Shown: in pieces, positions 10,558 to 20,645 of the stretch
Layout: the number at the start of each line of letters is the position of its first letter
Position numbering within the stretch: the first letter of the stretch is position 1
Assembly: GCA_963971305.1 (NCBI GenBank)
Contig: OZ020305.1
Location: 5,427,001-5,491,000, forward strand
From: Arcuatula senhousia
Lineage: Eukaryota; Mollusca; Bivalvia; Mytilida; Mytilidae
Direction of reading: 5' to 3'
DNA length: 64,000 nt
The notes under the pieces: model-generated
The model's database searches: none
The model's input: the letters and a program-made list of their open reading frames with translations, nothing else
What the model was told of the DNA's origin: nothing
Made by a program: the position numbers and the translations under genes

Positions 10558-11584
10558 TACAACAGTATGGCACGCCATTTTAACCAAAACCATGGTAACT
10601 ATAGGATACCTCAGATAACTTGGGGTTTACTGGCAACTATCTGGGGGTTTTCAGAGCGAAACTCTTACATCAGGTATGGAGAGTTATTTCAGGTAACTGA
10701 GGGTTTCCTTTCAGCTATCCCATGGATACCACAAAAACTCTTGCTATTAAGAGTTTTCAAAAATAAATTATTGGAAGCTGAGCTTTGTATTCGTTTTTGA
10801 GGAATTGATAGTTTTCATCTGTACATTGATAAATTCTGCTTTCAAAGAGTTTAAAAATAGCATGAACTTAAAATATATGTGAGTGAGTGAGTGAATGAGT
10901 TGGTGTTTTATGCCCGTGCAACGCTAAATAGGTTATTTACAGGCGATGAACATTTAAAAGATGATAAAATGAACATGAAATGAGGATGATAAATGAAACA
11001 TGGGGTTGGGGTGGGAAACAAAGGAACTGCAAATTTTGAAGAACCACAGGAAAAGGGGAGAGGTGGCTAGGGACTGAAAATTAAGCCTATGTGATGCACT
11101 ACTTGGCGGTCCACAAAGGGATTTTTACTTGCATGAAGCGTGGCACTCTCCTCACACGTTGGCCCACTATGGTCGGCCGTCAGGGTTTCCGTATTATAGA
11201 CCTGACAATCCCTGCGGACGAGGGCCACCCTATTCAGCCACTTAGGGTACACACTTGATCGCTCTGTGGAATGAACACTGACCCAACGTCAGAATCCCAA
11301 TACCCTTAGTCGCCTCTCACGACAAGCTAGGCTCTGCTGAGGGCCTAGTCGCCACCCGGGCCCCGAACGGGACTACAATATCTGTAGGTAGAAGGGGTTT
11401 AATTAGGTTCCTATGTGATAGCTGACAGCAAACCACCAGTTACCAAGATAACTCTTAATACCTGATGTAATTGAGAGTTTCGTCCAGAAAACCCCCAAGA
11501 TAGCTGCCAGTAAAACCCCAGTTATCTGAGGTATTCTATAGATACCAAGGTTTTGGTTTAAATGGCGTTCCATACAACAGTATG
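10558..11584. mobile_element. long-TIR element with 12-bp target duplication
   Basis: Arms of about 175 bp are inverted: 10570-10745 against 11400-11572, sharing 'ACGCCATTT-AACCAAAACC', 'ATACCTCAGATAACT' and 'GAGTTATCTTGGTAACTG'-like phrases. The 12-mer TACAACAGTATG lies directly outside both ends (10558-10569, 11573-11584). The long TIRs and 9-12 bp duplication suggest a Mutator-like element; this is inference. The centre holds another repeat (10880-11385) instead of a transposase. Confidence 0.65.
10880..11385. repeat. GAGT-tailed interspersed repeat, copy 1
   Basis: The repeat begins with a GAGT tetranucleotide run (10880-10900). It has a conserved body ('ggtgttttatgccc', 'gatgaacat', 'gcgtggcactctcc', 'gtcagggtttccgtattat', 'gacgagggccaccct') and ends at a GC-rich 'cgccacccgggccccgaacggga'-type segment. 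Related copies lie at 36816, 40170 and (inverted) 41890. A microsatellite at one end suggests SINE-like mobility, but I see no convincing pol III boxes. Confidence 0.6.
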
Positions 11585-12420
11585 ATAAAGCTTTACTGTG
11601 CAACACAAGCATTTACGGTGTATGTATGCCTTTAGAAACAACGATAATGTGTAGTTATATGAAATTAGATCATCGGTAGAAATCAAGGACTCATCTGTAG
11701 AAAACACAGTAAAGAACATACCTAATCGGTAGAAAACCAGGACATATCAAATTTCTTAAACCTGTTAGTTATATGAAACAGCAAATGGCTCTTTTACAAA
11801 TAAACGATCATTTATTGCATATTCTCCCATAGGATGTATTCAAATGTTAAAAATAAGCGTTATTTTTCATATTTCTAAAAAAACAATCGTAGAAAACAAG
11901 GATCATCGGTAGAAAATAAGCAGAAAAATCGGTAGAAAACATGTTGTCGCAGGACAAGTATAACGACCGTGTTGAAGTCTACCTGTTACTAAGGACTAAA
12001 CGAAACAAAATTTTAATTCCAGAAAAAAAAAAAAAAAAAAAAAAAAACATTTTGAAATCGACTTAAGTAAAAAAAAGAAAAATAACAAATAACATTATTT
12101 ACCTTGTTGTTTCTTTAAACTGTGTAAAATAGTCATTTAAAAGGAAGTCGACATTGTCACTGTGCCATGTTAAATGGAATCTATATATATACAGTGATTG
12201 AATAACGTTAACATCAATGGATGTATTGGATTTTAATGACTTGACAACCAGTGAAGCATACTGTCATAGTGTCGTAATTGTTGTAAAGTAATTTTAAAAG
12301 TTTGGTTGTTTTTTTGCCAAAGAACATTTTCAAAACAAATTGATAAAGTTAACAACAAAATTTACCGGTGGTTAAAACCAGTCTCTCGACATATGCTTGT
12401 AGTTTCGTACAAAAGCCCAT
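11585..12420. other. no gene; scattered ATCGGTAGAAAA motif and poly(A)
   Basis: A 12-nt motif close to ATCGGTAGAAAA recurs about six times between 11670 and 11945 (for example 11671, 11727, 11904, 11931). A 23-nt A-run sits at about 12025-12048. There is no coding signal. Confidence 0.45.
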
Positions 12421-12424
12421 TGAG

Positions 12425-12905
12425 GTTAACAGCTATTAGCTAGCTGTCAAAAACTGCGAGTGTTCTAGATCTCAAGAGATGTCCTTTACGTCACGTTGTT
12501 CTCGTATTATAGTGCTCTTGTCTCAGGTTCTCTCTTGGTGAATTGAACTTTAATGGATTTGATTTTAAGAGTTTGTTATTTTTGTGCTTTGTAAAAGATT
12601 ATCAATAGGGAAGGTTGGGTCCGAAAACTAGTGCAATGCCGCCAGGAGTCAATGTCAAAGCTTTTTTTGTCCCTATGATCTATTTGTTATTGTTTTAATT
12701 ATGTCAAGAAATGGGTCTTTCGTTGATGATTTAGGGATTTGTTTTGAATCTTATGTATTGTAGTTTAGTCTTGGGCCAATGTACGACGGCGAGCAGCGAC
12801 ATTTTGGCATGTTGAAGACCTCTGGTTGTTTTCCATTGTGATTTTTTAAATTGCCGTTTGTTTATGTTGGTGTGTACTTAATCCACGTCTCTTTATCTTC
12901 TATAT
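12425..12905 (+). mobile_element. second old relic of the Naiad-type 3' tail
   Basis: It shares, in order with the Naiad tail, 'agctagctgtca', 'gcgagtgttct', 'tcaggttctctct', 'atagggaaggttggg', 'cttgggccaat', 'gcgagcag', 'ttgttttccattgtg', 'aaattgccgttt' and 'tccacgtctctttatcttct'. It is more complete at its 5' side than the relic at 8820 but lacks the SECIS-like hairpin and all coding sequence. Confidence 0.6.
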
Positions 12906-14318
12906 CGGTGAAATAAAGCCATAATATTACCACCCTACACATTTCAAAATTAATAACGATAGAATTTATCAGCTTTATGACACCCAACATCACTGTTTCA
13001 TCTGTTTGGTACTTATACAACAGATAACTATAGTACACAATAACAAGGGTCTTTATGACACTAGAAAAAATTAAAACAATTATGCGCTTTGTCATCACTT
13101 AATTAATTTGACCAACACTAAATCGATATTTGGCAAAGTGACAGGTGTACTATAGCAAGCAGGAACTGCTTACTCTTCTGGAGCACCTGAGTTCACCCTC
13201 GTTTCGACTTGGGTTCACGTTGCTGCGTGCGTGCGTGCGTGCATGTGTGTGTGGGGGGGTGGGTGGGTTCGCCCCTTTTTATTCTTGATGACAAATGATA
13301 AAATAACTTTAATTTTTATCCCAATATTTTACCCTGTTTCCTCCTTTGGCAACGCATCACTGATTTTCAAATGTCTATGAAATTTTCAAATGTTAAATCC
13401 GCCATTTCTGTTTACTTTCGTGCATGATAGCTATCATGAATATAACTGGACCCCTGTTGCTGTGACAGGTTATATTAACTTCCTCAAAAGGCACCCGTTT
13501 TCTAAGAAAAATAAGGCGGATTAAAAAAGATATAAATAATAGAAAGTGGATCTTTTTACTCAGGTCATAGTGTTCAGCTAAGTTTATCTGCTGCTAAAGA
13601 ATGGCTGTCACGCCGTTTATCTTGTAGCGGAATCAACCACGTGTGGATACATTTTCTTTAAAGATTTGTTACACAATTTTTTAACCCCGATAATTTTCAA
13701 AAATCCATTCTGTAAACAAAACAAACGTTCGATTTTTTACTTTGCCATGTACCTTACCGCGATAAAGATTAAAATTCCGTTTCAAAGAACTTATCAAAAA
13801 GGTCTTTTCAAAATATATTAGCTTTGTGGTTTAGACTATAACTCTACACATGCATGCTTGTGCTAAAGGATATCATAAAGGGAAGGTTTGTTACACTCTA
13901 GACTAAGATTGCTGTATGCTTAATTCCCTTATTTGTCACATTTGGAGGATTTACCTTTAATAAGTTGACATTCTAATGGGAACAAACTGTGCCGATGTTT
14001 CAGTCGACTTCTATGTATACTCCTAAAATTGATTTTTTTTAGGAACTCGTAAAAACAAGTCTTTCATTTCACTTTCAGATATATTTATGATGTCTTATCT
14101 TTTCAACACTACTTCATTTGCTAGATGGATTCTTTCAATTTACTTTTGGAGCTGAGGATATAAAGAAACCGCCGATTCTGCCAACTGTACGTCAGTGTTG
14201 GATTTGTTCTTTGAATTTAACTCAGGTTGGAATCTCAGTACAAAAGTTAATGACAAAAATTTTAAATTTTCAAATGACTAGTACTTGGAAAGTAAAATAC
14301 ATACCTTAGATGCATTTT
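12906..14318. other. no gene seen; GTGC/GT microsatellite
   Basis: A short microsatellite (GTGC repeats, then GT and G-rich) lies at 13222-13268. The rest shows no exon or repeat terminus that I can recognise. Confidence 0.4.
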
Positions 14319-14568
14319 TAATGCTGGCGTCACACTATCCCGATTTAGACCCCGATGGAAACACGATTATTGATATTTCAAAATCGGGACTGATCGTAAC
14401 CAAGTCGCCATCGTTTTCAACCTTCTAGGAGATTTTCTGAATTCGGGATAAACTTCGTAATGCCTCCGAATTTTTGCAACATGTTAAAAAACTGTCGAAG
14501 GTTCATGCGAAGGTCCTTCTTCGTGCTTTGTACGTTAATCCATCATTTGCATCGTAATGCCTTCGTAA

Positions 14569-14805
14569 ATGCATCGTATGATTTCGTGTTGTCTTCTGTG
14601 TGCCGTCGGTAACATTTATCTTACGATGGCGGTACGAACGAAAGGAGAAGCGCTCCGATGGTCACTCGAATACACTTCGTATATATGCGTCTTAATTGGA
14701 GTAATCAAGATTTCAAGATTGTATTACACTCAGGCAGCATACGCTGCAACAAGAGGACAATACAAAAGTCACATATATACAACATGGCAATTAATTATAG
14801 TATAA
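14569..14805 (+). CDS. short ORF in the TIR element, unrecognised
   Basis: A 78-codon ORF near the left end of the 4.6-kb element. From a possible internal start at 14626 it reads MAVRTKGEALRWSLEY and then YYTQAAYAATRGQYKSHIY, which looks protein-like and is not low complexity. The 3' end runs into the hairpin element at 14798, so if real the gene is truncated by that insertion. It could be the N-terminal piece of the element's lost transposase or accessory protein. I do not recognise the family. Confidence 0.25.
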   Translation: MHRMISCCLLCAVGNIYLTMAVRTKGEALRWSLEYTSYICVLIGVIKISRLYYTQAAYAATRGQYKSHIYTTWQLIIV

Positions 14806-14969
14806 CTAATTCGGGATGACGAATATCAATTTTAATGTCACGAGTCTCGAATAACGCCAGGATTCAACAAGTGCGCGGAACCTGTTCCGCGCACGAGTTG
14901 AATCCCCAAGCGTTATTCGACACGAGTGACATTAAAATTGATATTCGTCATCCCGAATTAGTTATACTA
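14798..14969. repeat. 172-bp near-perfect palindrome (hairpin MITE)
   Basis: Arms of about 80 bp pair almost perfectly: TAGTATAACTAATTCGGGA at the left end and its complement at the right end, with centre GTGCGCGGAACC|TGTTCCGCGCAC near 14883. The only mismatches are a few bases around 14845-14855 and 14920. It would extrude as a cruciform or fold into a long RNA hairpin. Outside are AT-rich sequences without an obvious duplication. Confidence 0.8.
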
Positions 14970-15455
14970 TTTATTATATAGATAATTTGAAAATACGTGA
15001 CTAATAGATCATGATATAATGAAAACGAAAGAAATTATTGATTAATGAATTGTGTATTGCGCACTAATCTTAGTTACGTATTTTTCGCGGGAAACTTCAC
15101 GAGGGTTAGATAAATTCGCACGCGAGTTAGATAAATCCTGTAATTAACTCCGTGAAAATATAGAAATTTATTTAACTCGGAAATCACGATCTTTCACCTA
15201 TATCTATATAATAAAGACAATTAAAGACAAGGTGGTGAGCGTAATAATGACAATGAACAATCAACAGCAAAAAGTATGTAGATGTAAAGATAATTGAGAC
15301 AGATACAATGACTTCTTGTGGATATTTAAACGAGTATGTACCGCTACATTAGAGATCCCGTGATAAACAATTTTGGCTGTAAATAGATAACACGTGTAGT
15401 AGAGTATATTCTTTAAAGCTAGGATTATATTTATACAATCAAATTTTGTAGGTAC

Positions 15456-16551
15456 CTATAATAGCCTAGATAGTTTTTGAATGAATATGGCCAAATTGTT
15501 CAAAACAGGTCTGTTGCAAAGTGAAAGTAAACCATATATCTTGTCTGCATTGCGTGATCTACGATAATACTCTGGAATGTATTTCAATTGAAGTCGTTGT
15601 ATCTGCTCGTTTTGACATGTAAAAAGATAATGCATTTCATTTCCAATTGATCTTGCATTACAAAGAGTACAAATACGTTCATTTTGTTGAATTCTGTGCC
15701 AACGTCCCGTTTCTATCGGAATTTTTACGTTGGAACATCGTAATTTACAAATATAAATTCTGCGGCCTTTCTTCAATGAAATCAAGTATTTTTCCAACCC
15801 AAAATTGAACTCTCTCGATTACTTGTAGTTTTTCAAATCCCCAGATTTCGCTGCCATACAATAGGATCGGTTCAATCAGGGACTCAAAAAGTTTTAATTG
15901 AAGATCAATTGGGATACAAATGTTTTTAATTTTAGCATATAATGCATAAAGCGCCTTTTGTGCTTGTTCACATATTCTTTTCTTTGCCGATACAAATTTT
16001 CCATGATAATTAAAAGTTAATCCTAAATATGAGATATTATCAACAACTTCAATAACTTGTCCACATAATTAAAATTCAAAATTCCGTGTACATTTTCTTT
16101 TTGCAAAAATGACTGATTTTGTTTTATCTACATTAACAACTAATTTCCACATATTACAATAATTCTCAAAAGCAGTTAGAGTGAGTTGTAAATCTTGGGC
16201 ACTCTCTGCCGGAATAATAGTGTCGTCTGCATATAACAATACAAATATAAGCATAAATGTTCTTAAATCTTCATTCATAATATTTGAAATACTTTTCAAA
16301 CTATCAATATTATTAATAGTAAAATGATTTTCTAGATCAGCCAGAAAAATAGAAAATAAGAAGGGAGACAAATTCTCTCCCTGTCTAACTCCTATATTGC
16401 ATGAGAAAAAACCAGAAATCTGATCGCTATTTTTTACACATGATTTAATATTATCATACATGTTATAAATGTAATGACATAGAGTAATGGCATTAATTGA
16501 GACGGAAACACGACAGCAGTCAAAACAGTACGATTTTTGACATCGCTTCAT
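15456..16551 (-). pseudogene. non-LTR retrotransposon RT fragment
   Basis: A minus-strand, 5'-truncated LINE. The first ORF part (16551-16069) holds the RT signatures GVRQGENLSPFLFSIFLADL and LYADDTIIPAESAQDL, then NVDKTKSVIFAKR. A stop after RNFEF interrupts the frame. Beyond it the frame resumes with EVVDNISYLGLTFNYHGKF and EPILLYGSEIWG. A shift follows, and the last part (15797-15456) holds a C-terminal zinc-knuckle-like RICTLCNARSIGNEMHYLFTC. The order RT, then CxxC...H...C is that of CR1/RTE/Jockey-type LINEs. It is dead, lacking its 5' half. It sits inside the 4.6-kb TIR element. Confidence 0.8.
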
Positions 16552-17790
16552 TAAATTCAGTAACGCTAGCGTTCATGCATGGCGTGTATCAATGAATCGT
16601 TGAGGAATAGAAAATTAATAGTTTTTCTTCTTTTATCCAACATACAGAAGAAGAAAGACTAACAAGAACATTTGATATTTATGGAAGGGGGCTATGGTTA
16701 GAATTTAAATGAATAGGCAGGAAATGGGAAAAATCAGGAAATAAAAAGGCATGACAGTGCAATGATATAAAAATTAAGCAGGATGCAGTTGCTGTAGACT
16801 CCCATTTTTTCGAAAATAAAAAAATCAGGATGAAAAAAAAATAGCCATATCCCCGCCCCTCCCCCCCCAAAAAAACCCAAAATGGTCGCTCCCTAATGAT
16901 ACATGTCCAGTCATTAATTTTCTATTCATCATTTTCTTGTTAATTAATTTATTTATCTCACGTAATGATAATGTTAATAAACCAAAAATTGAAAGAAATC
17001 AAATGAAATTTTACTATTTCCACTTTCTTTTTCCTTGTTTTCTAATAAACAATAAATTCGTCTATCTATAATATTTCATTAAGACTAAAACATTGATTAG
17101 AAGTGAATGTGTTCAAAATCTACTTTTAGACGCACAATGGTGAGAGACATCATTTTTACTGGTTGTAAGACCAGTTTGAGAGCCAAATATATGATTCTAA
17201 GCTAGTTCTTGAAATCTAGTGTTGAAGTTTAGAGCTAAAATCGTCAAAGAAAATTCAAATGTTTTCCAGATGGGTTTAACAAAAGTGTTGAGGTATTGGC
17301 AAAAAAAATAAAATAAATGATATTTCTCTAAGATTTTGGAGAGTTTCTGTCGGAAAATAAGGCGAAACCTTGAATTAACCAAATATGAATCAGATGTCGG
17401 CAATTTTAAGAGATTATATTTTTTTTGCTTGAAACTGATTTATTATTACATTAAAGAAATAACAAAATTTCGGAACAGCGTATGGCAACGCACAGGAACT
17501 TGCTCCTCTCTAACAATATTTGTTACAGTCAATGTGCCATACAAAAAAAGCCCACACACACACAAGGGAGATACTACTTTCGCCTTCCACAGAATCCGAT
17601 TCAATTCGATTCACCCGAATTAACCATATGAAAAATAGTATATTGAAAGAGGAGTGTAAGTCCCTGTGATCAATGTCAAATGTACAAAAAGAAAAGATAA
17701 AAAAGGCAAAGACAAACCGGAGAAATTGAAAATCGCAATAGTTCTTTTTTTTTTTGGCAAGAATTTTTTAAATTAAAATGACAACAAAAT

Positions 17791-17855
17791 TTTCTACGCC
17801 TGACGCTCGTTTTGTCTATTCAAGACTTATCATAGGCGCTCTACCAAAATTATTG
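17791..17855 (-). ncRNA. decayed hammerhead/retrozyme fragment
   Basis: On the minus strand the sequence matches the retrozyme hammerhead at 33220-33280 (GGTAGAGCGCCT, GTCTTGAATAGAC, GAGCGTCAGGCGTAG). The core has changed: CTCTGATGAG is CTATGATAAG and CGAAAC is CAAAAC. The catalytic core is lost, so it is an old relic. Only about 100 bp of retrozyme flank is retained. Confidence 0.7.
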
Positions 17856-18929
17856 AAAAATCATAAGATGGGGTATTATGTAACCCTGGGTTTTATGGCA
17901 ACAGAAATATCAGTGTTACTTTTGAATAAATGACATTTTAATTTTCTCTTTCCACTGATAATTGCAAAATTTCCACATTGTTGCTGAGCTTCGGATGGGA
18001 AGCACGTTGCCATCCCACGCCCGCCTAACTTTGGTTCGGAGAACAGGGATTACAAGGGGTATTGTCCATGATAGTACCTATGGCACTTGTTGACGCCGAA
18101 TACAAGTTTCTTTTGGTCGATGTCGGATCAGATTGATCGAGTAATGACAGCAGTATCTAGATTGGGTCAGAACTAAAGGACGATGAGGAACTCTTTATTC
18201 TTCCGTAAATGACTCTTTTCAGTGTGAGATGACCTCGTTGAAATGCGAGCACGTAGCGATCTCACACTGGTCAATTTACCAATAATAATATTTATCGATG
18301 ATGTCGACCTATGAAATGCAATGTTATTCAAAACTTTCGGTTTTTAGAATGAAGCCACCTAAGGTTTCAGTGTATAAAAATTATTTTTTACGGAAGAAAT
18401 AGGTACTTACACGCGTTCTTGGAAAACCGGCAATGATCTTTCACTCGTGATATTTTGGATCTCCACTTGCAAAAAGACTGAAAAATTCTATCACTTGTAA
18501 AAGATCACCCGGTCGTTCCAAGAACTTATGTAAGAACCTATAAGTGTACCAAAAAATAGAAACTGCCTTGCAATGATGTACCTGTGACCGACTTTATAGT
18601 TACGTAAAACCTTCGTAGACCCATCGGGATGTAACATAAACCCATTATATGCTTAACACGGCGTACAGCCATCGTATTATATTAAGCAGACTTTGTTTCT
18701 CCTTTGGATCTAATTTTTGACTGAATTTGATAGCATCGTAACGACTCCGTAATCGGTTCGCAGCTTTTCGTGTATGCTTCTTTTCTAATCGTTTAGCCGT
18801 CGGTTCAAATTCGTATTCCCTTCCGAATGGATTTTAGTTTTTAGCAAGTTCGGGACTAACTTCGCACGAAGTTGAAATTTTCGTGTGTCCATCGTATTTC
18901 AAAATTGGGACAGTGTGACGCCCATAACA

Positions 18930-19232
18930 ATTTTTGAAACAAGAAAATCCTTATATGTACATAGATAATTGAGCTTTAGTAGCAAATATTAATAAGAGAA
19001 CCTCGAAATTAAAACATGTTATTCACCTTCTTCGCCCATTGGTATTTTACACAATGCAGAATAAAATTCAGTTTAAGGCGGTTTTCATTTCAACATAAAA
19101 AAAAACGAAATTGCTGATAGTCTGTCTCGCTTTCATATGGATCGATTCCGCACCTTGGTTCCAGAGGCCAACAGGACTCCAAAGGACATTCCCGGGGAGT
19201 TATGGGAAGCAATTATGACGATATATAATTAA
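18930..19232 (+). pseudogene. DIRS-type RT/RNase H C-terminal fragment
   Basis: The plus strand encodes YMYIDN-ALVANINKRTSK, then LKHVIHLLRPLVFYTMQNK, then after a frameshift EIADSLSRFHMDRFRTL and DIPGELWEAIMTIYN-stop (19230-19232). The N.iADSLSRF...R.L.P.A...P segment is the characteristic end of the RNase H region in DIRS-like tyrosine-recombinase retrotransposons. Defects are a TGA after IDN and a 1-2 nt shift near 19090-19110. It is cut at the left by the 4.6-kb TIR element. Its downstream partner, the recombinase, resumes at 24410 beyond the inserted Naiad. Confidence 0.75.
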
Positions 19233-19312
19233 TAAACTATTTTCCTGCTCAGTATTTCCTTATACAATGAAAGTTTACCAACAGGCTTTGAATATTCCTT
19301 TTCTTTGTTTAG

Positions 19313-20015
19313 AATAGAAAATAAAGAGATGTGGAATAAGTGTACGCGACACAGCCCACAATTAAACGGCAATTTAGAAAAACCACAATGGACAACCGCC
19401 AGCAGCCTTCAACGAGGCCATTTGGCACTGCTCGCGGTTATGCAATTGGCCCATGGTCTAAATAAGATGCATATAATTCAAATCCAGCCCTGAAATAGTC
19501 ACAGATAGACCCCCTTCTTAAACAAGGAACAGAAAACATCAAAAAGACAAGTACAAACGAAAGCTTTGTCAAGGATTCCTGGCTTAGGACAGGCACATGT
19601 AATATGTGGCGGGGTTAATCTAGTTTTTTGGGCCCAACCTTCCCCCTATCAATATTCCCAGACAAAGCACAAAAACTAAACACACAATAAAAATCAAATC
19701 GATCAAAGTCCAATTCTACTAGAGAGAACCTAAGACAAAAAACAAGAACAAACAAAAGGACGGTAAAGGAACTCTCTATAGAACACTCGCTGTTACTGAC
19801 AGCTAGCTGAGAATCATCAATCGACTGATGTAAAAAAATCAAACGTATCGATTTTAAATCCGACACAACACTTCAAGCAATAATGATTTAGTGAAGTGTC
19901 ATCACACAAAACCGATACGCTTGATCGCTATAATGCTTAAAAATGACAATAGTAAAAACGTTTATGGAGGTTTTAAAGCGAGTATTAAGTTTTCAATATT
20001 TCTGCCAAAAAACAC
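19313..20015 (-). repeat. Naiad 3' tail, copy T1
   Basis: Non-coding tail downstream of the RT. Homologous copies are T2 (23425-24074) and T3 (29097-29749). Homology among copies stops abruptly at AATAGAAAATAAAG (19313, 23425, 29097), which marks the element's 3' end. The tail holds the SECIS candidate at 19838-19925. Old relics on the other strand (8820, 12425) share its 3' two thirds. Confidence 0.8.
19838..19925 (-). promoter_or_regulatory. SECIS element candidate, copy T1
   Basis: Read 5'-3' on the minus strand: lower helix 19925-19908 with 19855-19838 (18 bp, two G.U); quartet strand GUGA (19905-19902); helix II 19901-19890 with 19872-19861 (12 pairs including two U-U and one U.G); apical loop starting AAA (19889-19887); quartet partner GA (19860-19859) followed by U. 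This is the eukaryotic SECIS plan (RUGA, helix of 11-14, AA in the apical loop, GA). It starts about 91 nt after the RT stop codon, where a SECIS must lie. GUGA in place of AUGA is a known variant. Confidence 0.75.
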
Positions 20016-20645
20016 TTAATTCAAAGATTTAACCAAGATATTCATTTCATATCCTTTCCGTAATAAATTTTGAAGCCAATTTTTCATTTCTATTGGATTG
20101 CTTTTAAATTTGTGAGCTTTATAAAAAACATTACCATAAAATACAGGATGTGATATTCCTTTCACTATAAGAAAGTGACGTGTACAATTAAATTTTTCAA
20201 TAAGAGATCGATACTTGTGGAAGAATTTAGAAAAAGATTTTACTAATTTGTGGTATCGATAACCTTGTTTTAATAATTTTTCAGTAATAAAACGGCTTTT
20301 ATTATTAAAATCAGAAACACAACTGCAGATCCGAGCATATCTTACTAACTGTGAAATGTAAACCCCGTATGACGGCGCTAGTGGAACATCTCCTTCAAGA
20401 AAAGGAAAATTTATAATAGGGAAGGTAAAGTCGTCACGTTTATCATATACTTTGGTATGTAATTTTCCGTCAATAATACTTAAATCTAAATCAAAAAAAG
20501 GACATCTATCACCGGTGACGTTAGATTTGTTCAAGGTTAATTCAGAAGGATAGATATCTGTAATAAAATTAGAAAATGAAGGATTGTTGAGTGCAAGTAT
20601 GTCATCTAAATATCTAAAAGTATAATTGAAAGTTTCGATAAGTTC
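20016..20645 (-). pseudogene. Naiad RT, palm/thumb and C-terminal part (copy A)
   Basis: The frame starts with TELIETFNYTFRYLDDILAL: YLDD (20612-20601) is RT motif C, the catalytic metal-binding pair. NVTGDRCPFFDLDLSI follows (motifs D/E), then a basic thumb-like region and the C-terminus FYGNVFYKAHKFKSNP...NILVKSLN. A 1-nt frameshift at about 20645 separates it from the preceding RT ORF. The TAA stop at 20016 replaces TTA in copy T2, where the frame runs 21 codons further to a stop at 24075, so this copy is probably shortened by one substitution. Confidence 0.8.

Larger units (their letters stand above)
14322..18924. mobile_element. 4.6-kb TIR element, Harbinger-like ends, TAA duplication
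   Basis: The left end carries GGCGTCACACTATCCCGATTT. The reverse complement of the right end carries GGCGTCACACTGTCCCAATTT. TAA flanks both (14319-14321 and 18925-18927), as in PIF/Harbinger insertions. Both subterminal regions are rich in TTCGTA/CGTAA phrases. The interior (14970-18600) has no intact transposase. It contains a hairpin element, a LINE relic and a retrozyme relic; the rest is AT-rich without genes. The sequence immediately right of the element is DIRS reverse transcriptase/RNase H. Confidence 0.6.

Noticed and set aside
19615..19866. 83-aa minus ORF in the Naiad tail (also 29399-29650)
   Set aside because: It overlaps the SECIS stem, is low complexity and is absent as an ORF in the old tail relics.
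19838..19925. First SECIS attempt using AUGA (19904-19901 region) as the quartet strand
   Set aside because: With AUGA the return strand has no GA next to the helix. Shifting to GUGA gives a 12-pair helix ending exactly at GA, so that fold was kept.
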